Shown: positions 23,631-32,204 of the stretch, one piece after another | Position numbering within the stretch: position 1 is the first letter of the stretch | How the letters are laid out: each line of letters starts with the position of its first letter | From: Actinomadura formosensis NBRC 14204 | GTDB lineage: Bacteria; Actinomycetota; Actinomycetes; Streptosporangiales; Streptosporangiaceae | DNA: 50,096 nucleotides | NCBI RefSeq assembly: GCF_001552155.1 | Contig: NZ_BCQQ01000042.1 | Coordinates: 1 to 50,096, forward strand | Direction of reading: 5' to 3' | The notes under the pieces: model-generated | What the model was told of the DNA's origin: nothing | Seen by the model: only the letters and a program-made list of their open reading frames with translations | Databases searched by the model: none | Position numbers and translations under genes: made by a program

Positions 23631-25946
23631 ATGGGCATGCGGGCTGTGATCACGCGACGTGGTCCCGAGGTGCTCCTCGCCCTGGCCGCCGGCGGGTTGG
23701 CGGCCGGTGCCGCCGTCCGCTGGGCCGGCCAGACGGGCGCCGGTGACCTCATCTGGCTGCTGGTGACGGTCCTCGCCCTCGTCCCGGCGCTCTGGTGGGT
23801 GGTGGACGGGCTGCTGCACCGCAGGTTCGGCAGCGACGTGATCGCGGTGCTCGCGCTGGCGGGCACGATCGCCGTCGACGAGCCGCTCGCCGGCGCCGTG
23901 ATCGCGGTGATGCTCACCGGCGGGCGGCTGCTGGAGGAACGCGCGGGGCGGCGGGCTCGCCGCGACCTCAGCGCGCTGCTGTCGCTCGCGCCCCGCGTCG
24001 CGCACCGCCGCACGGACGGCGGCCTGGCCACGATCGATGTCGCCGAGGTGCGTCCGGGCGACCGGCTACTCGTCCGCCCGGGCGAGGTCGTGCCGGTGGA
24101 CGGGCTGGTGGAGCGGGACACGGCCGTCCTGGACGAGTCCACGCTCACCGGCGAGCCACTGCCGGTGGAGCACCCGGCGGGCGACGCGGTGCGCAGCGGC
24201 GCCGTCAACTCCGGGCAGCCGTTCGAGCTGCGCGCGACCAACGACGCCGGGTCCAGCACGTACGCGGGGATCGTCCGGCTCGCCGAGGAGGCCGCCGCCG
24301 AGAGCGCGCCGTTCGTGCGGCTCGCCGACCGGTACTCGGCCCTGTTCATCCCGGTGACGCTGGTGCTGGCCGGGGCGGCGGGGCTCGCCGCCGCGGATCC
24401 GGTGCGGGCCGTGGCGGTGCTGGTCGTGGCCACGCCCTGCCCGCTGATCCTCGCCGCGCCGATCGCGTTCGTCTCCGGCCTGTCGCGCTGTGCGCGCCGG
24501 GGCGTGGTGGTGAAGGGCGGCGGCGCGCTGGAGCGGCTCGCCACGGCGCGGGTGCTGCTGTTCGACAAGACCGGCACCATCACCACCGGGCATCCGACGC
24601 TCGCCGAGGTCGTCACCGCCGACCCCGCGCCCGCGGACGATCCGCTGCTGCTGGCCGCCTCGCTCGACCAGGTGTCCCCGCACGTGCTGGCCTCGGCGAT
24701 CGTCCGCGGCGCCCATGAGCGCGGGCTGCGGCTCACCGCGCCGTCCGGCGTCACCGAGCAGGCCGGCCAGGGCGTGCGCGGGGTCGTGAACGGCCGCCGG
24801 GTGAGCGTCGGCAAGGCGAGCTGGGCCGGGGACGCCGACCCCGCCTGGCTGGACCGCGTGCGCCGCCGGGCCGCCGCCCACGGCGCGATCACCGTGTTCG
24901 TCGGGGTGGACGGGCGGCTCGCGGCCGCCCTGCTGCTGCGCGACCGCGTCCGCCCGGACGCGCCGCGCACGTTCCGGCTGCTCCGCCGGGCCGGCATCGT
25001 CCGCACGGTGATGGTGACCGGCGACCGCGCGGACGTCGCCGGCCCGATCGGCGAACTGGTCGGCGCGGACGCCGTGCGCGCCGGGCTGACCCCGGCCGAG
25101 AAGGTCGAGGTCGCCCGCGCGGAGAGCGAGCGGGCGGCGACCGTGATGGTCGGCGACGGCGTCAACGACGCGCCCGCGCTGGCGGCGGCCGGGGTCGGCG
25201 TGGCGCTCGGCGCACGCGGCGCGACGGCCTCCTCCGAGGCGGCCGACGCGGTCATCACCGTGGACCGGCTGGAGCGGCTCGCCGAGACGCTCGCGATCGC
25301 GCGGCGCACCCGGTCCGTCGCCCGGCAGAGCGTGGTCGTGGGCATGGGGATGTCGCTGGCCGCGATGGTCGCCGCGGCGTTCGGCCTGCTGGCCCCGGCG
25401 GCGGGCGCGCTGCTCCAGGAGGGCATCGACATCGTCGCGATCCTCGTCGCGCTCCGCGCGCTCGGCCCCGGCCGCGACCGGACGCCGCGGCTGCACGGCG
25501 ACGCGGCCGAACTCGTCCGGCAGTTGGACGAGGAGCACCGGGCACTGTGGCCGCGCATCGAGCGGCTGCCGACCCTGGCGGACACGATCGCCGTGTCCGG
25601 CGGCCGGGAACGGGACACGGCCCTGGACACGCTGTCCGGTTTCCTGGCCGATCTGGCCGAGCACGAACGCAAGGACGAGCGGCTGCTCTACCCGGCGGTC
25701 GCGCGGGCGCTCGGCGGCGCCGACCCCACCGGGGCGATGAGCCGCGGGCACACCGAGATCGCCGAGCTGACGCGGCGGCTCGGCGCGCTCATCGCGGAGC
25801 TGCGGGCGGTCCCGGCCGCGCCGGAGCCCGTGCGCGACCTGCGCAGGACCGTCCAGGAGCTGTACGCCGTCCTGCGGCTGCACTTCGCGCAGGAGGAGGA
25901 GAGCTACTTCGTCCTCGCCGACGTGCACGACACCACGAAACGCTGA
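23631..25946 (+). CDS. heavy-metal P1B ATPase fused to C-terminal hemerythrin domain
   Basis: A 771-aa protein. Residues 1-620 are a P1B-type metal pump: actuator STLTGEPLPVEHP, transport motif VVATPCPLILAAP (TPC variant of CPx, about residue 267), phosphorylation site LFDKTGTITTG (about 312), MVTGDRADVA and MVGDGVNDAPALA (about 507). There is no N-terminal HMA domain. From about residue 625 to the end is a hemerythrin/HHE four-helix domain: EEHRALWPRIE, LAEHERKDERLLYPAVARAL, MSRGHTEIAEL and LHFAQEEESYF, with the expected His/Glu di-iron ligands. This could make transport respond to O2, NO or iron. ATG 23631 follows GAGGTGGGG. A long open frame further upstream is antisense to the USP and is not coding. 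Confidence 0.93.
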   Translation: MGMRAVITRRGPEVLLALAAGGLAAGAAVRWAGQTGAGDLIWLLVTVLALVPALWWVVDGLLHRRFGSDVIAVLALAGTIAVDEPLAGAVIAVMLTGGRLLEERAGRRARRDLSALLSLAPRVAHRRTDGGLATIDVAEVRPGDRLLVRPGEVVPVDGLVERDTAVLDESTLTGEPLPVEHPAGDAVRSGAVNSGQPFELRATNDAGSSTYAGIVRLAEEAAAESAPFVRLADRYSALFIPVTLVLAGAAGLAAADPVRAVAVLVVATPCPLILAAPIAFVSGLSRCARRGVVVKGGGALERLATARVLLFDKTGTITTGHPTLAEVVTADPAPADDPLLLAASLDQVSPHVLASAIVRGAHERGLRLTAPSGVTEQAGQGVRGVVNGRRVSVGKASWAGDADPAWLDRVRRRAAAHGAITVFVGVDGRLAAALLLRDRVRPDAPRTFRLLRRAGIVRTVMVTGDRADVAGPIGELVGADAVRAGLTPAEKVEVARAESERAATVMVGDGVNDAPALAAAGVGVALGARGATASSEAADAVITVDRLERLAETLAIARRTRSVARQSVVVGMGMSLAAMVAAAFGLLAPAAGALLQEGIDIVAILVALRALGPGRDRTPRLHGDAAELVRQLDEEHRALWPRIERLPTLADTIAVSGGRERDTALDTLSGFLADLAEHERKDERLLYPAVARALGGADPTGAMSRGHTEIAELTRRLGALIAELRAVPAAPEPVRDLRRTVQELYAVLRLHFAQEEESYFVLADVHDTTKR

Positions 25947-25972
25947 TTTACCGACGTTTGACGCGGAAGTGC

Positions 25973-25986
25973 GGGACCTTTGTCCG
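25973..25986. promoter_or_regulatory. DosR-box-like palindrome upstream of NodB gene
   Basis: GGGACCTTTGTCCG, one mismatch from perfect symmetry, 61-74 bp upstream of the start at 26047. Likely controls the deacetylase and the giant gene that follows 3 bp after it. Confidence 0.55.
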
Positions 25987-26046
25987 CTCGACGGGGAGAT
26001 CACCTGGGGTGACGCTGAAATCCCCCACCAAAGGACGGTGATCCCG

Positions 26047-27648
26047 ATGCGACGCCTCACCGCGTTCTCAACGGCGGTACTGCTTCCGGCGGCCCTGGTG
26101 GCCGCGCCGGCCGTACCCGCCCTGGCGACGTCCTCTCCCGCCGCGCCGACCCGCGCGGCGGCCACCGAGGACGTGCCCACCTACACCCCGGGCGTCGCCG
26201 GCTGGCCCAGCGGCAAGGGCTTCGACGTCGCCTACCGGGCCTCGACGACCAGCGTGCTGTACCGGCGGTTCGTCGACGGCGCCTGGTCCACCCCGCTCAA
26301 CCTGACCGGACGCCTGATCGGCGGCGCGGCCGTCACCTTCGCCGGCGGCAACCCGCACGTGTACGGCCGCGGTGTCGACGGCCGGCTGTGGGAGCGCGTC
26401 CGCGTCAACGGCACCTGGCAGCCCTGGACCAAGGTGGACGACCTGCTCATCAGCACCTCGCCCGCGGCGGCCGGGCACCCCGACGGGCGCGTCGACGTGT
26501 TCGTCCGCGACACCGCCGACAAGCTGCAGACCAAGACCTACACCCCCGGAACCGGCTGGAGCGGCTGGACGGCGCTCGACATGACCGCCGACACCGCGCC
26601 CGCCGCCGCCGTCACCGGCACCGGCGCCGTCCGCGTCGTCGTCACCGGCCGCGACCACGCCGTCTGGACCCGGACCCGTACCGGCACCACCTGGTCGGAC
26701 TGGACGTCCCTCGGCGAGAGCACCTACAGCGCCCCCGGCATCGCCGCCGACACCGCGACCGGGCGGGTCTGGGTGTACGTCCGCAACGCCGAGACCAACC
26801 GGCTGCGGGTGCGGGCCTACACCGGCTCGTGGGGCGGCTGGCAGATCATGGGCGGCCTGTACGTCGACGGCCCCGGCGCGGCCTTCGCCGGCGGCAAGAG
26901 CGTGTCCGTCGGACGCGGCCGCGACGGGGCGTTCTGGAGCCGCACCATCACCGGCACCACCTGGACGACCGACCAGCGCGCCTGGGTCCCCGGGCCGCCC
27001 CCCGCCGTGCCGTCCTCGCTGCTCGGCAAGAACGTCACCAAGATCCCCACCACGTCCAAGGTCGCCGCGCTGACCTTCGACGCCGCCTGGAACGCCGCAG
27101 GGGTCTCCTCGATCCGCGCCACCCTGCAGCGGGAGAACGTGCCCGCGACCTTCTTCCTGGTCGGCGACTTCGTCCGCACGTTCCCGGTCTACAGCAACCT
27201 GCTGGCCGGGTCGGGGTTCCGGATCGGCAACCACAGCAACACCCACCCCGACTTCACCAAGATCAGTGACACGACGGCGCGCACCCAGGTCACCACCGCC
27301 CGCACGGCGATCTTCAACGTCAACGGCGCCGAGACCAAGCCGCTGTTCCGCTTCCCCTACGGCGCCTACACGTCCTCGGACGTGACGCTGCTCAACGGCC
27401 TCGGCTACGCCCCGGTCGGCTGGACGGTCGACTCGCTCGGCTGGCAGGGCACCTCCGGCGGGCAGACCGCGGACAAGGTCATCGCCCGCGTGCTGGCCGC
27501 CAAGACGCCGGGGATGATCGTCCTCATGCACGTCGGCGCCAACCCCGACGACAGCACCACGCTGGACGCCGACGCGCTCCCCGCGATCATCAAGGGGCTC
27601 CGCGACGCCGGCTACTCCTTCACCACCCTCGACGCGCTCATCCGCTGA
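26047..27648 (+). CDS. secreted NodB-type polysaccharide deacetylase with N-terminal beta-propeller-like region
   Basis: A 533-aa exported protein. A signal peptide (MRRLTAFSTAVLLPAALVAA, cleavage near residue 28) is followed by about 300 residues of repeated W/G-rich blades (TKTYTPGTGWSGWTAL, WTRTRTGTTWSDWTSLGEST, VRAYTGSWGGWQIMG) typical of PLL/fucolectin-like propellers that bind sugars. The C-terminal NodB domain (about 330-533) has VAALTFDAAWNAAGVSS instead of TFDDG, GNHSNTHPDF (His-x3-His metal pair) and FRFPYGAY. The second Asp, usually a metal ligand, is Ala; TFDAG-type variants are frequent in actinomycetes. Likely substrate is cell-wall GlcNAc. In an operon with the next gene. Confidence 0.88.
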   Translation: MRRLTAFSTAVLLPAALVAAPAVPALATSSPAAPTRAAATEDVPTYTPGVAGWPSGKGFDVAYRASTTSVLYRRFVDGAWSTPLNLTGRLIGGAAVTFAGGNPHVYGRGVDGRLWERVRVNGTWQPWTKVDDLLISTSPAAAGHPDGRVDVFVRDTADKLQTKTYTPGTGWSGWTALDMTADTAPAAAVTGTGAVRVVVTGRDHAVWTRTRTGTTWSDWTSLGESTYSAPGIAADTATGRVWVYVRNAETNRLRVRAYTGSWGGWQIMGGLYVDGPGAAFAGGKSVSVGRGRDGAFWSRTITGTTWTTDQRAWVPGPPPAVPSSLLGKNVTKIPTTSKVAALTFDAAWNAAGVSSIRATLQRENVPATFFLVGDFVRTFPVYSNLLAGSGFRIGNHSNTHPDFTKISDTTARTQVTTARTAIFNVNGAETKPLFRFPYGAYTSSDVTLLNGLGYAPVGWTVDSLGWQGTSGGQTADKVIARVLAAKTPGMIVLMHVGANPDDSTTLDADALPAIIKGLRDAGYSFTTLDALIR

Positions 27649-27651
27649 CCG

Positions 27652-30600
27652 GTGAGCGTGCGGACCGCCGCCGGCGACCCCACCGGGCCGCCGGCCGCCA
27701 GGGAGCACAAGGCGGGACGGGAACGCGGTCATGTGTGGTTCGGCCGCGTCCTCGGCCTGCTGATCGTCGCCGCGATCTTCGGCAAGGTGCTGCCCCACCT
27801 GGTCGATCTGGAACGGGTCGCGGAGATCCTGCGGACGCGGGTGCGGGCGCCGGACCTCGTCCTGCTGTCGGCCTTCACGGCGCTGTCGGTGCTGCTGTCG
27901 GCCGTCGGCCTCAGCGCGGCGCTGCCGGGGCTGCGGCTCGCCCACGCGTCCGTCATCAACGTGGTGACGACCGCGCTCGCCTACGTGCTGCCGGGCGGGG
28001 GCGCCGCCGGTGCGGCACTGAACGTCACGATGTCACGGGACCTCGGGTTCCGGGCGGGCCCGATCGCACTGCAAGTGCTGGTGACGGGCGTCTGGAACCT
28101 CGTCGTCCGGCTGACGCTGCCGCTGCTCGCGCTCGGGCTGCTCGCCATGGCGTCGGACGTTCCCCCCGGGGTGCGCGGGGCCGGCGCCCTCGGGCTGGGG
28201 GTGGCCGCCGTCCTCGTCGCGCTGACCGCCGTCATGCTGTGCAGCGACCGCGCCGCGTCCGCCATCGTCGCCGGTTTCTCGCGCGCCGCCCGTCCCGCCG
28301 CGCGGCTGCTGCACCGCCGGATCGGTGACCACACCGATGCCGTGGGGCGGTTCCAGGGCGAGGCGCGCGAGCTGATCCGCGCCCGGTGGCCGGCGCTGAC
28401 GCTGTCCGCCGTCGGCTACCACGTCTGCGTGTTCGCGGTGCTGTACGTGTCGCTGCAGGCGGCGGGCGTATCGCGGGTGGGGGTGCTGGAGGCGTTCACC
28501 GTCTACACGGTGGCGCGGCAGGTGACGGCCATCCCGCTCACGCCCGGCAGCGCGGGCGTGCTCGAACTCGCGCTGATCGGCGGGCTGGACCTCACCGGCG
28601 CGGACCTGCCCGCCGCCACGGCCGGCGTCCTGCTGTTCCGTTTCTTCACCTACCTGCTCTATCTCCCGGCGGGCGGGGCGGCGTGGGCGTGGTGGCGGTG
28701 GCGCCGCCCGGTGACCGCCGTCCGGCCGCACCCGGCCGTGTTCCACCACCCCATGGACGCCGCCCGGCTCGGGCTCGCACTGACCGCGCTGGCGGGGGCG
28801 GCCGCGCTGAGCCGCGGCGTGCCCGGCTGGGACGCCGACCTGTTCCAGCTGGTGAACGACCTGCCGGACGCCATCGAGCTGCCGATGTGGCTGCTGATGC
28901 AGGGCGGCTGGGTCGGCGCGGCCGGCGTCGCGGCGGTGGCCGCCGCCGCTTCGCGCAGGTTCCGTTTCGCCGTCACGCTGGCCATGGGCGGGACGCTCGC
29001 GTGGGTGCTCGCCAAGGTCGTCAAGGACGTGTCCGGACGGCCGCGTCCCGCCGCGCTGCTGGACGGTGTCGCGCTCCGGGCCGACGCGACGCCCTTCGGC
29101 ACGGGCTTTGTCGCGGGGCACACGGCCGTCGCCGCGGCCCTGGTCACGGTGGCGAGCGCCTACCTGCCCCGCCCGTACCGGCGCGTCCTGTGGCCGGCGG
29201 TCGCCGCCGTCGGCGCGGCCAGGGTGTACGTGGGGGCGCACTTCCCGGTGGACGTGCTCGGCGGTGCCGCGCTGGGCTGGGGCGTGGGGGCGGCGGCCCT
29301 TCTCGTCATCGGGACGCCCGGCCACCGGCCCCGGCTCGCGGCGGTACGGGGGATGCTGACCCGCCACGGGCTAACGGTCACGGACGTGCGCGCGCTGCCG
29401 GGCGACCCGCGGCATGCGGTCCGCTACGCCGCGGACACGTCCGCGGGGCCGCTGCTCGTGCAGGTGATCGGCCGCGACCAGCGCGACGCGGACACGCTGC
29501 ACCGGCTGGGCCGGCTGTGGCGGCGCGGACCGGGCGAACCGCCGTTCGCCACCGCCAAGCAGCTCGCCGAACACGAGGGCTACCTGCTGATGCGCGCCCG
29601 GCGGGCCGGGGCGCGCGTCCCGGCCGTCCGGTTCGTGACCGAGGTCGATCCGGGCGGCTGGGCCCTGGTGACCGACCACATCGAGGTGACCGGCCCCATG
29701 GAGACGCCTCCCCCGGTCGAAGAGCCGGAACCCCGCGCGGCGGTCAGACGGTGGCGGGGCCGGCGGTTCCCGGTGACCGGTTTCGTTCCGAAGGCGCCCG
29801 CCACGGCGCGGCATCCCGCGGACGTGATCCGCGTGGCCGCCGGGCTCACCCTCTGCCTCTCCCTCGCCGTCTTCGCCGCCGACGGATTCCTGCTGCGCCC
29901 CGAAGCCGACCTGTTCCGGCTCGTCAACGACCTGCCCGGCCTGCTGTTCTGGCCGGTCAACGTCGTGATGCAGGCGGGCGCGCTCGGTGCCGTCGCGGTG
30001 ACCGCGGTGACCGCGCTCGCCTTCCGCCGCGTCCGGCTCGCCGTCGATCTGGCACTCGCCGGCACGGCGGCCTGGCTGCTCGCCAAGCCGATCAAGGACC
30101 TGGCCGATCGCGGCCGGCCCGGCGCGCTGCTGTCGGAGGTCATCCTGCGCGGCGCGCACGAGGGCGGGCTCGGGTTCGTCTCCGGTCACGCCGCCGTGGC
30201 CGCGGCCCTGGCCACCGTGGCCGCCGGGCACGTCCGGCGCCCGGTCCGGTGGGCGCTGTGGGCGGTCGCGGCCGGGGTGTGGCTCGGCCGCGTCTACGTC
30301 GGCGCCCACTTCCCGCTCGACGTCGTCGCCGGTGCCGCGCTCGGCTGGGCGGTCGGCGGCGCCGTCCACCTCGCACGCGGCACGCCGAACCACATCCCGG
30401 TGCCGGCGTCGATCGCCGCGGGCCTTGCCCGCTGCGGACTGGAACGGCCCAAGGTCGAGCCGCTGAAGGCCGACGCGCGCGGCTCGATCCCGTTCACCGC
30501 CGTCACGGCGGACGGGCGGGCCGTCTTCGTCAAGGCGCTCGGCCGCGACCAGCGCGACGCGGACCTGCTGTTCAAGACGGCCCGCTTCCTGCTCTACCGG

Positions 30601-32181
30601 GAGGTCGAGGATGAGGCGCCGATGGCGAGCCCCAAACGGCAGGTGGAGCACGAGGCGTACATGCTGATGCGCGCGGCGGACGCCGGGGCACGCGTCCCCG
30701 CCGTCATCGGGGTGGCGCCCGCCGGGGCCGGCACGTGGATCCTCGCGGAAGAGGCGGTCGGCACCGGCGGCCGTCCCCTCGGGGCACTGGACGACGCCGG
30801 TCTCCGCCTGCTGTGGGGCGAGGTCGCGAAGCTGCGCGAGGCCCGCATCGCGCACCGCGATCTGCGGCTGGCGAACGTCCTCGTCGGCTCCGACGGCCGG
30901 CCCGTCCTCGTCGACTTCGGGTTCGCCGAGGACGCCGCGAGCGACGAGCGGCTCGCCCAGGACGTGGCCGAGCTGCTCGTCTCCACGGCCCTCGTCGCCG
31001 GCCCGCACCGCGCCGTCCGGGCCGCCACGGACGTACTCGGGCCGGGCGCCATCGAGGCCGCCGTCCCCTACCTGCAACCCCTGGCGCTGGCGGGCTCCAC
31101 CCGGACGAAGGTGCGCGAACACCCGCACATCCTGGCGGAACTCCGCACCTCGCTGGCCGGTCCGGGCGCGAGCCCGGCCGCGCCGCGGCCGCTGTCGCGG
31201 ATTCCGTCCCGGCCCTGGTCCCTGCTGCTGCTCGTCCTCGCCGGGTACGTCACCTACCACGGCCTCATCGGGGTCACCGGCCTGCGCTCCCCGATGACCG
31301 TCCTCGCGAACGCCCACATACGGTGGCTCGTCCTGGCCGCCCTGCTCGTGGCGGCCTCCTACGCCGCGGGCGCGCTCGCCCTGCTGGGCGCCTCACCGCG
31401 CGGCCTCGCCTTCGGACGCACCTGTCTGCGCCAGGTCGCCGCGTCCTACACCGCACGTCAGCATCCGGCGGGCCGGGGCGGCGAAGCCGTCCTCGGCGGC
31501 TACCTCCGCGACCACGGGGCCGGGCCGCACGAGGCCGTCGAGACCGTCGCCCTCACCAGGCTGACCGGCGCGTTCGTCCACACGGTGGCGCTGGCGCTCG
31601 CCCTGGCCTCGGCCGTGCTGGACGGCCGGGAGTCGTTCGACTCGCCGCCATGGTCCGGGCCCCTGGTCGCGGCCGTCACGGTCGTCGTCGCCCTCGGCAC
31701 GGTCCTGCTGTGGCGGCGCCGAAGGGAGATCGTCCTGCCGCTGGGCGCCGCGGCGGCCGGGCTGCCCCGGCTGGCGCGCCGCCCCCGGCACCTGATCGCG
31801 CTCCTCACCGGCAGTTCCGCGGTCACCACCTGCTCGGTGCTGGCGTTCCTGGCCGTGAGCCACGCGATGAACGTGCCACTGCCCGCCGCCACCCTGGCGG
31901 CGGTCCACCTGCTGCTCGTCCCGCTGCGCCTCCTCGGTCCCCTCCCGGGCGGCCTGGGCGTCGTCGAACCCGTCCTCGTCCTGGCCCTGGTCACCCTCGG
32001 GACGGGGCCGACCGAAGCCGTCCTGACCATGCTGGTCTACCGGGTCCTCAGCTTCTGGCTGCCGATCCTCCCCGGCGCCCTGGCCTTCCACGCCGGCCGG
32101 CGCCCGCCGGGACCTTCGTCCCTCCCTCCGGGGGCGAACGCCGCTGGGACGGGGGGCCGCGCCGGGGTTTGCTCGGAGTGA
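27652..32181 (+). CDS. giant membrane protein: LPG-synthase-like TM, two PAP2, kinase
   Basis: A 1509-aa protein with an unusual duplicated layout. Residues ~25-350: MprF/YbhN-type flippase-like membrane domain (YVLPGGGAAGAAL, IPLTPGSAGVLELALIG). ~365-545: PAP2 phosphatase (KVVKDVSGRPRPAALL, GFVAGHTAVAAALV, VYVGAHFPVDVLGG). ~550-700: a kinase N-lobe-like remnant (EHEGYLLMRARRAGARVPAV) without catalytic loop. ~725-910: second PAP2 (KPIKDLADRGRPGALL, FVSGHAAVAAALAT, VYVGAHFPLDVVAG). ~915-1180: full RIO/APH-like kinase (EHEAYMLMRAADAGARVPAV, HRDLRLANVLVG, VLVDFGFAED). ~1185-1490: second flippase-like domain. It may dephosphorylate and translocate lipid-linked intermediates. GTG start 3 bp after the deacetylase stop. 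Confidence 0.9.
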   Translation: MSVRTAAGDPTGPPAAREHKAGRERGHVWFGRVLGLLIVAAIFGKVLPHLVDLERVAEILRTRVRAPDLVLLSAFTALSVLLSAVGLSAALPGLRLAHASVINVVTTALAYVLPGGGAAGAALNVTMSRDLGFRAGPIALQVLVTGVWNLVVRLTLPLLALGLLAMASDVPPGVRGAGALGLGVAAVLVALTAVMLCSDRAASAIVAGFSRAARPAARLLHRRIGDHTDAVGRFQGEARELIRARWPALTLSAVGYHVCVFAVLYVSLQAAGVSRVGVLEAFTVYTVARQVTAIPLTPGSAGVLELALIGGLDLTGADLPAATAGVLLFRFFTYLLYLPAGGAAWAWWRWRRPVTAVRPHPAVFHHPMDAARLGLALTALAGAAALSRGVPGWDADLFQLVNDLPDAIELPMWLLMQGGWVGAAGVAAVAAAASRRFRFAVTLAMGGTLAWVLAKVVKDVSGRPRPAALLDGVALRADATPFGTGFVAGHTAVAAALVTVASAYLPRPYRRVLWPAVAAVGAARVYVGAHFPVDVLGGAALGWGVGAAALLVIGTPGHRPRLAAVRGMLTRHGLTVTDVRALPGDPRHAVRYAADTSAGPLLVQVIGRDQRDADTLHRLGRLWRRGPGEPPFATAKQLAEHEGYLLMRARRAGARVPAVRFVTEVDPGGWALVTDHIEVTGPMETPPPVEEPEPRAAVRRWRGRRFPVTGFVPKAPATARHPADVIRVAAGLTLCLSLAVFAADGFLLRPEADLFRLVNDLPGLLFWPVNVVMQAGALGAVAVTAVTALAFRRVRLAVDLALAGTAAWLLAKPIKDLADRGRPGALLSEVILRGAHEGGLGFVSGHAAVAAALATVAAGHVRRPVRWALWAVAAGVWLGRVYVGAHFPLDVVAGAALGWAVGGAVHLARGTPNHIPVPASIAAGLARCGLERPKVEPLKADARGSIPFTAVTADGRAVFVKALGRDQRDADLLFKTARFLLYREVEDEAPMASPKRQVEHEAYMLMRAADAGARVPAVIGVAPAGAGTWILAEEAVGTGGRPLGALDDAGLRLLWGEVAKLREARIAHRDLRLANVLVGSDGRPVLVDFGFAEDAASDERLAQDVAELLVSTALVAGPHRAVRAATDVLGPGAIEAAVPYLQPLALAGSTRTKVREHPHILAELRTSLAGPGASPAAPRPLSRIPSRPWSLLLLVLAGYVTYHGLIGVTGLRSPMTVLANAHIRWLVLAALLVAASYAAGALALLGASPRGLAFGRTCLRQVAASYTARQHPAGRGGEAVLGGYLRDHGAGPHEAVETVALTRLTGAFVHTVALALALASAVLDGRESFDSPPWSGPLVAAVTVVVALGTVLLWRRRREIVLPLGAAAAGLPRLARRPRHLIALLTGSSAVTTCSVLAFLAVSHAMNVPLPAATLAAVHLLLVPLRLLGPLPGGLGVVEPVLVLALVTLGTGPTEAVLTMLVYRVLSFWLPILPGALAFHAGRRPPGPSSLPPGANAAGTGGRAGVCSE
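32109..32122. promoter_or_regulatory. DosR-box-like palindrome upstream of WS/DGAT
   Basis: GGGACCTTCGTCCC lies inside the last codons of the giant gene, 83-96 bp upstream of the WS/DGAT start. The M. tuberculosis homologue tgs1 is a DosR target, which supports function. Confidence 0.6.
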
Positions 32182-32204
32182 GACCTCACCCCGGGGGATG
32201 AACG

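Noticed and set aside
22593..25946. 1117-codon rightward frame that includes the P1B ATPase
   Set aside because: The first ~345 codons are antisense to the USP gene and its promoter; the ATPase starts at 23631 with an RBS.
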